NCBI GenBank assembly: GCA_009801015.1 | Contig: VHZZ01000019.1 | Span: 64,089 to 128,088, forward strand | DNA from: Silene noctiflora | Lineage: Eukaryota > Streptophyta > Magnoliopsida > Caryophyllales > Caryophyllaceae | Length of the DNA: 64,000 nucleotides | Reading direction: 5' to 3' | Shown: one piece after another, positions 57,315-64,000 of the stretch | Layout: every line of letters begins with the position of its first letter | Numbering within the stretch: the first letter of the stretch is position 1 | Translations under genes and position numbers: made by a program | Notes under the pieces: model-generated | What the model saw: the letters and a program-made list of their open reading frames with translations, nothing else | Databases searched by the model: none | Told to the model about the DNA's origin: nothing

Positions 57315-57610
57315 GGCCCTGTTCTTTTGGACTTAATTTCAGTTCATTTCAATTCAGTTCAGCTATATTCAGTTCAATTCAGCACTTCTCTTCGACCCTG
57401 TTCTTTTGGACTTAATTTCAGCTAATTTTAATTCAGTTAAACTCTATTCAATTCAGTTCAGTTTAAATTCATTCAGTTCAATTCAATTCAATCCAGCTCT
57501 TTTCTTAAAAAATTAACTCTTACTTCAGTTCAGTTCAGCCATATAAATTCAATTTAGTTCAATTCAGTTAAACTCTATTAAGTTTAGTTCAGACAGTTTC
57601 AGTCTAAAAG
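57315..57610. repeat. Second GGCCCTGTTCTTTTGG element with internal duplication
   Basis: Starts GGCCCTGTTCTTTTGGACTT; CCCTGTTCTTTTGGACTTAA recurs at 57396, so the left part is duplicated. Ends GTTTCAGTCTAAAAGAAGA without the last GGCC. Interior is ATTCAGTTCAATTCA low complexity. Confidence 0.55.
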
Positions 57611-57634
57611 AAGATGCTCAATAATCATAAGAAG

Positions 57635-58080
57635 AACGGATAATGCACGCGGTGCCTTTGAGGTTTGATATTTTGCCCGAAATACCCATTTTTTTGATCC
57701 GGGAAACTTTAAGAGGCCATAACTCGTGCTTACGATTTCCGAAAGTGATAATTTTTTTTTCAAACCGACCATCTTTCCGAGAACTACGATTTCAAAAAAA
57801 AAATTATCGTATTTGGATCCCGTGGCTAGGAGTTATTGCGTGTCAAAGTTTTTTTGACCGAACAAACTTTGAGCGACCATATCTCTTGGTCACGAATTCT
57901 AAACTCAACAATTTTTTTTTTCAAGTCGTAGTTCTCTGAAAGATGATCAATTTGAAAAAAAAAATTATCACTTTCTGAACTCGTAAACACGAGTTATGGC
58001 CTCTTAAAGTTTTTCGGATAAAAAAATTTGATATTTCGGGCAAAATAGCAAACCTTAAGGACACCGCGTGCATTTTTCGT
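57635..58080. repeat. Palindromic repeat, copy 2 (other copy at 28144)
   Basis: Ends GAACGGATAATGCACGCGGT and ACCGCGTGCATTTTTCGT are inverted. Halves match: ACTTTAAGAGGCCATAACTC near 57707 against GAGTTATGGCCTCTTAAAGT near 57991. It is flanked by two copies of a longer direct repeat: GATGCTCAATAATCATAAGA (57613) and GATGCTTAATAATCATAAGA (58090). Confidence 0.7.
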
Positions 58081-58282
58081 AAGAATAACGATGCTTAATA
58101 ATCATAAGAATAATGGCTAGATAGAATGGTATTGACGCATGGACCAAAGCCCAATACATCGTGCAACGTCTAGCATCGCAACACACACCATTGGTTCAAA
58201 CAACGTAACACCTTCATTTTAGAAATTAAATTAAATTAAATAATTAATAAATAACACAAGGAAGAGCCAGAGACGTACTCAA

Positions 58283-58378
58283 AAACGACGTCGTATCTCT
58301 CTTCTTCTTCTTCTTCCTCTCTACCTCCGATCTAAACCCCTCAACGACATAGTCAACTCTTCTCAAACGACGTCGTTT
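58283..58378 (+). promoter_or_regulatory. Two ACGACGTCGT palindromes at the TNO1-like gene start
   Basis: AAACGACGTCGT (58283) and AAACGACGTCGTTT (58365, a perfect 14-bp palindrome) each contain the C-box GACGTC, a bZIP binding core. They lie 82 bp apart at the inferred 5' end or 5' UTR (first exon ends at 58381 before GTAAAT; acceptor at 58477). CTTCTTCTTCTTCTTCC between them is a typical plant leader pyrimidine run. Confidence 0.45.
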
Positions 58379-58504
58379 CCAGGTAAATCACAAGTAATCA
58401 TCATCATCATGAAGATTGAGATTTTAATAACATTTGCAGATTTGTGATATTATTGTTGATTAGTTGATCAAATTTAGGTTGAATTGATGTGATTACGGTT
58501 AAAA

Positions 58505-61500
58505 ATGGCGGAAAATGATGATGTCCAGAACATTCCGGAATCATCAGGTATAGCTGTTCATAATGATGATGATGATGAAGTTGTCGGTGAAAATTCTGAG
58601 TTAATTAATAATCAGGTATAGTTATTTCTAAGTATTGTACATTGATTTGTTTGAATTTATTTTTATTTTGATTTTATTGTGCTTTTTATTGCTTAGATTT
58701 GTCAGGATTAGTATTACGTAGTTTAATTCTGAGCTAACGTTAAACATTGATTGTTGAATTTTTCGTTGCCGCGATTTTGATTGCATTTGTTCGATTTTTT
58801 GTTAGCTTAATGTTCAGGTAAACTTATTTCAAGTAGTTGCACATTGATTGTTGCAATTTCGGTCGCCGCGATTTGAATTGCATTTGTTCGATGTTTTGTT
58901 AGCTTAATTTTGATTATAATGTAGTGTTTATTGCTTAGATTTGTAAGGATTAGTATTAGGCAGTGTAGCTCTGAATTAACAAATATTCAAGTATACTTAT
59001 TTCCAGTGGCGATTCTAGGATTTGGACGAAGGGGGTGCGAAAATTAAGAAACCACGAGACATTTGATTAGCGTTTTTGAACATAATAATACCTTATATTA
59101 TTTTTAAAGAGACAAAAATACGGTAGGAGCAAAAAAGTTGTGTCAAGTCTAAAATGTATGGGTAAGAGTAATACGGTAGGAGCAAAAAAGTTGTGGCAAG
59201 TCTAAAATGTATGGGTAAGAGTGAGAATTGAACCTGGGATCTCAAGTAAAAGAGTAGACACCTTTTACCACCAAGACAATATGAACCACATAACAATTTA
59301 TTGCACTCAAATATATTTGTTCTTCAGATCAGAGGGGGTGCAGATGAACCCCCTGCACCCCACCAGAACCGCCTCTGCTTATTTCCAGTAGGTGTTGCAT
59401 GCTGATTGTTACATTTTTCGTCACCCAAATTTTAACTGCATTTGTTCGATTTTTTGTTGGCTTAGTTTTGATTATAGCGTAGTCTTTGTTGTTTAGATTT
59501 AGGATTGGCATAAACAATTAGGTATACTCATTTCCAGTAGTAGCACTTGATTGTAGCATTTTCCTTCTCCACGGTTTTGATTGCACTTGTTCGATTTTTT
59601 GATACCTTGATTTTGATTGTAGTGTAGTGTTTATTGTTTAGATTTATTAGGATTAGTAAAACAATTAGGTATACTCATTTTCAGTAGTTGCACATTGATT
59701 GTTCAATGTATTTTTCCCTCAATTCCAGTATTTGATTACACTGTAGTCTTTGTTGTTTAGGTCCATGAGTTTAGCTTGCTTCAATCTGAATTAGTTCCAG
59801 TACTATTAGGCAAGTGATACATGTCGTCTACGCTTTCCAACTGCACTGATTTTGGCGTCGTTTTGGTAAACAGCTAGGGAACTAATCTAGTATAGTTGAT
59901 GGTGAAACTGCAGTTATTCAGTTTGATTTGAGGAGATGGATTGGATTTTGTGGAAACAGCTGTATAGGTTGGAAACTCCCTTGACCTAGGTTGTGGACTT
60001 GTGGTGAATTCGTACTCTCAGAGGGCAAAAAATTCGAACCTGGTTTCTAGTTAGGGTTTAGACTTATGTTTTGATACAAATTGAGAAAAATGATCACCCT
60101 TTTAGAGCTTGCACAATAGAAGCTATCCAAGGTGTCAAGGTACTCTGCATTGTTGGAGGGTAAACCGTAAAACAATAGTGTTATTTGCTCAAAATAGCTT
60201 GCACTCATAAGCTCTTCATGGAGCAAAATGGAGAGTAGCTCCTTGTGTGCTCTCCCCTAAGACCACTTGGAGAGTGAACTCGCCTTTGAAATGAGCCACA
60301 ACATGTGGATAAGTGAAAGAAATTTTGTTTTAGTTTTTTTCCCCATTATGTAAATATAATAGATGTAGAGATGGAAATCATATACTACTATAACATTTGT
60401 TATTGTGGATGTATATTTTTTTAACTTTTCAAGAAGAGAGTACAAATGTAGGGCACACCAAGTATTTTCTCGAATTTTTGCTGCTGTACATACTCTGATT
60501 ACGTCCATGGTTGTGCAGCATTCAGCTATTTCAAGTTTTTAACAAATTCATGTTGTGCTGAACTATTGCAGGAATCAAGCTCAAGAGATAGTAATAACAG
60601 TAATGAGGATGGTGTTATGGTTAATACAGATAATAATGGGAGTGGTGGAGATTCTGATGGAGTGGTGGTATCTGAGGATGCTGGGAGGGAGGATATGTTT
60701 ATGGATGCCCCCGAGGATTTGGGGCCTGATGGCCGAGATTCTTCGGCCACTTTCACCGAGGATCAAGGGAGTACAGACGGTGAAGAAGATAGTGGCCACG
60801 TGCAACAGGCCAGGTTTCATGGGCTGGACAATGAAATGCAGAATGATTACATGGTGGATGAGATGGAAAGACTTCGAGCCATGCTAGATAAGACCCTAAA
60901 TGAGAAGGAAAGCATTTTGAAGGAACACAAGGTTATTTAATGTTCTCTCTTACCTTTTGTTTTGAAAATCTTGTGAAATTTAGTTGAAATGTATCAGTCT
61001 TCTGTCTGTTGATGTAGGATGAGATGGAGATGGCTTCGAAGGGGGTAGCAAACCTTCGAGATCAAATGAGGGATTTCACGAATAAGCAGTTATTTCGACT
61101 TGACAGTCAACCTGGATCTCAGAAGCATCTTCATGCTGATGTTGATCAAGCCCAATTGCATGAAATGATTCATGAATGTACCATGTTTCTCCGGAGTGTC
61201 ATGGAAGAAGTTCAGGATCTAAATATAGAATCCACAGAAGCAGTAGTATCTCAAGATATCGTCAGTTCATATTTGAATTCGGTTCAAAATGAATCAGCTG
61301 AGGTTCAATTTCAGAAGGATCAATATATAGACGATGTCAGCAACAGGATGCTAAATTCTTTTTCATCTTTAGTTTATGTTGGGGATTTGTCCGATAACTC
61401 TTCTACTGGTAAAATAGCTCACATTGAGAAAAGCTTGTATAGCTTGATTGAAAACTATAACTGGTTTCTTTATCAAAGCGATCAGCTAAGGCAGTATTTG

Positions 61501-64000
61501 ACCGAACGGAGGCCTGATCTTGCGGGGCAGACCGACTATGGGGTAATATTTGCTACTGCAAATGACGAACTACTTGCTTTTACAAAGAAGGAAACGGATT
61601 TTGCTGAGAGGCTGAGCCATTTTGAAAAGGAACACAGTGAAGTGAAGGAACAACTTGAGAAGCACAAAGCAATTGCAGAGGCTGCTAATGCTGAACTTGA
61701 GAGATTGAAAGCAGAAATCGATCAAGAAAGGCACAGATATTCTAACACTAAAGAAAAGCTTTCCTTAGCTGTGACAAAGGGGAAGGCATTGGTTCAACAA
61801 AGGGACACGTTAAAGCAAGCTCTAGCAAGTAAAACAAGTGAAGTCGAAAATTGTCTCACTGAATTGAAGGAAAAATCGAGTGCATTAGAGGCTGCTGAGC
61901 TAATTAAGGAGGAACTGATAAAAAGTCAAATTTCGGGTGCAGCATTGCAGGAAGTCATAGTGCAGAAGGATCTTGTTCTTGAAAAGTTGGAAGATATTCT
62001 GTTCGAGTGTGGCGTACCAGAGGGATTGATGACTAAGGATATTGCCGAAAAAACCAGATGGCTTGTGAATGAGCGTGATGCATTAAAGGATGTTTCTCTG
62101 AAGTTCCATCAATTGGCTGATGCATTGTTGTCTATTGATCTTCCTGAAAATTTTTCCTTCTCTGATATTGAATCTCGACTTGGTTGGCTTACAAAATCAT
62201 TTGATCAGGCCAAGGCTGACATAGTAATGTTGCAAGATGAAGTTAGCCAAGCAGCAGAAGCTCTAAACCAGGCTAATGCTGAAATTGGTGCGTTGCGAGA
62301 TCAAAATGTGATGATAAGCAAGACTGCACAGAATGAAATGGAGCAGCTAACTACTTCACTGTCCATGGTTCTAGTGGACAAGGACTGTATTGAAATGGCT
62401 TTGGAAGATATGAGTGACAAACTTGACTTAATCATCCAGAGAGAGCGTCAAGTTCTGTCAGAGAAGGACCATATGTTGAAAATTTTGCTGGAGGCTGCTG
62501 GGTTCACTGTGGCTGATAGCCAAACTTCGGAAACAGCTACATTGGTGGAAAAATGCCTGTCAACTCTAAAAGAACGATGGGGTTCTTTGCATGAGTCATC
62601 TGAAACCAAAGAAGAAATTCTTCAGAATCTGCAGAGTCTCTTATATGTTAAAGACCAAGACTTGGTTCTTCGTGATAAATTGTTGGAAGAGGAGACCCAG
62701 AAGATGAAAACAGAGATGGATAAGTTGTACTTTGATTTAAGCAAAGCGTCGGAAGAGACAACCACTCTCAAAGAACAGAATGACAACCTAAAGAGGGATC
62801 TTGAACGAACTGAGGATAAATCTGCTCTAATACGAGAGAAGTTGTCAATGGCAGTTAAAAAGGGGAAGGGATTGGTGCAAGAAAGAGAGGGACTAAAGCA
62901 ACTCATTAATGAGCAAAGTTCAGAAATTGAAAATTTGAAGCTTGAATTGCAGCAGAGAGAATCAACAATTTCTAACTATGAGAGTGAAAGTAGTAGGCTT
63001 TCTACTCAGGTTGAAGGCATTCCGAAGCTGGAGGAAAATCTCCTTATTCTGAAAGATCAACGGGATCAACTTGAGAGGGATCTCTTAGACGGGAGCAAGT
63101 TGATTGATGCTGTGATGGAGTCTATAAATAGTATTGGGAGACCTGAAACTTTACGTTTTGAGCAGCCTCTTGAGAAGTTAAAATGGCTTGGTGAATACCT
63201 GAATGAATGTGAAGTTGTTAAGGAGCAGTTAGAGCAACAGTTAAAGAATTTAATGCTTGAAGTTGATGCATTAACCTTCAAGGTTGCTGAAGCACAGTCA
63301 AGCATCAAATCATTACAAGATGCCCTGGAAGTTGCGGAAGAGAAATCTTCTCGACTTGCTGAAGAGAAGAGGGAGCTTGAAAATGCACGGGAATCTACTG
63401 CACAACATCTGGAGAGAGCAATGAGAGAGGCGTCTTTATTTGCAGAAGCTGACGTAGCTAAGAAATCACTTGAAAATGCTCTTGCAGTTGCTGAGAGCGA
63501 TGTATCAAGGCTTGTGAAAGAGAAGGAAGATGCTGTATCATCTAGTGCTGCTACTGAGGCTGAATTAGTTAAAGCTAAATCAGAGATTGCTGGTCTGATC
63601 GCTGATTTATCAGAGGCTACAACAAAGGTTGAATCTCTTGAAGAAACTGTTTCTCAAGTGGAGACCAGATTAAGTGTCTTGCATGATGAAAGTAACGAAG
63701 CCGAGATCAGTAGAGCTAAATTGGAGGATGACCTGAAGAAGTTTAAAGAGGAAGCTGGCAAGCTGCAAGACGCACAGTCACAGATTAAAACCCTTGAAGA
63801 CGAGCTTGCCAAAGCTAAAAATGACATGTTTGAACTGTCTAATGAAAAGAAGACCACAGAACAGGAACTATCTACAGTAAGTGCCAAATTAAATGCATGC
63901 TTGGAGGAGTTGGCTGGGACTCATGGAAGCTTAGAGAGCAAGACTTTGGGACTTTTTGATAACCTTAAAGAACTCGAACTGGTCGTGGAAGATGAGTCTG
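58505..64000 (+). CDS. TNO1: TNO1-like long coiled-coil protein (trans-Golgi SYP41-interacting), 5' part
   Basis: Arabidopsis TNO1 (about 1,790 aa) is a tail-anchored coiled-coil protein of the trans-Golgi network that binds the SNARE SYP41 and is needed for vacuolar sorting. Exons here: 58505-58615, 60572-60931, 61018-64000 (open at the window edge); 1,151 codons. The acidic N terminus contains EDMFMDAPEDLG, the motif I recognise from TNO1 (EDMFVDAPEEL). From about residue 158 on it is nearly all heptad coiled coil. The family block KLSLAVTKGKALVQQRDTLK (about 400) recurs as KLSMAVKKGKGLVQEREGLK (about 765). No stop occurs in the 2,983 bases of exon 3. The C-terminal membrane anchor must lie beyond the window. 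It could be another plant golgin-like protein, but the N-terminal motif favours TNO1. Confidence 0.85.
59004..59377. mobile_element. Non-autonomous hAT element in intron 1 of the TNO1-like gene
   Basis: Inverted ends CAGTGGCGATTCT and AGAACCGCCTCTG, with perfect 8-bp duplication CTTATTTC (58996-59003, 59378-59385). 374 bp. It contains a tandem duplication of 53 bp (TACGGTAGGAGCAAAAAAGT at 59120 and 59173) and a tRNA-like remnant (GAATTGAACCTGGGATCTC). Confidence 0.85.

Noticed and set aside
1-64000. CRISPR array, operon or prokaryotic defence system
   Set aside because: No repeat-spacer structure, no bacterial-type gene clusters; spliced plant genes throughout.

Overview
This is plant nuclear DNA. 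The genes are split by GT-AG introns. The products are plant-specific or plant-typical: MAP65, an LRR receptor kinase, an S1-type self-incompatibility protein homologue, a SYP41-interacting TNO1-like protein. The spaces between genes are AT-rich and full of short non-autonomous DNA transposons, Helitron ends, solo LTRs and tandem repeats. The protein sequences are eudicot-like. The abundant CTCCCTCCGT-ended Stowaway elements and the TGAGACGGTCTTA-type repeats look like those I associate with Caryophyllales, but the exact species cannot be read from the window. Six ambiguous bases (N) all lie in repeats.

Layout, left to right. 1-3200: end of a Helitron, small inverted-repeat elements and a hAT-type element. 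4657-8689 (+): 12 coding exons of a MAP65-3-like microtubule bundler (728 aa). 10218-13397 (-): NAA10, catalytic subunit of N-terminal acetyltransferase A (185 aa, two exons), with a 2.6-kb intron built from tandem copies of intron sequence plus a 930-bp inverted repeat. 13400-21180: transposon-rich, with a solo LTR, a small secreted S1-like protein gene (16321-16746, -), a satellite array of about 305-bp units and a Helitron. 21343-25530 (+): mitochondrial complex I 51-kDa subunit, with only the ATG in exon 1. 27026-27507: a triplicated hairpin repeat. 29199-33016 (+): NT-C2 domain protein (865 aa, eight exons). 33730-35922 and 38538-40160 (both -): two tandem AIRP2-like RING E3 ligase genes with the same five-exon design. 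43224-43931 (-): histone-fold protein of the NF-YC10/DPB3-1 type. 45633-51317 (-): a 15-exon malectin-like LRR receptor kinase, close to Arabidopsis At1g67720 (931 aa). 51.5-58.2 kb: gene-free and transposon-dense. 58505-64000 (+): the first 1,151 codons of a long coiled-coil TNO1-like protein, running off the end.

The genes are unrelated housekeeping and signalling genes (cytokinesis, protein N-acetylation, respiration, ubiquitination, chromatin or replication, receptor signalling, trans-Golgi trafficking) and do not form a pathway or cluster. Coding exons were joined by reading splice sites and checking that phase and protein family continuity held across every junction. The complete reconstructed proteins all stay open and come within a few per cent of the length I remember for their Arabidopsis relatives where I have one to compare.

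I did not find a convincing new multi-gene system. The most unusual signals are non-coding: the self-similar, palindromic NAA10 intron, the triplicated hairpin with a compensatory base change, a local family of about 190-bp palindromic elements with 9-bp target duplications, and two solo LTRs sitting inside other elements.
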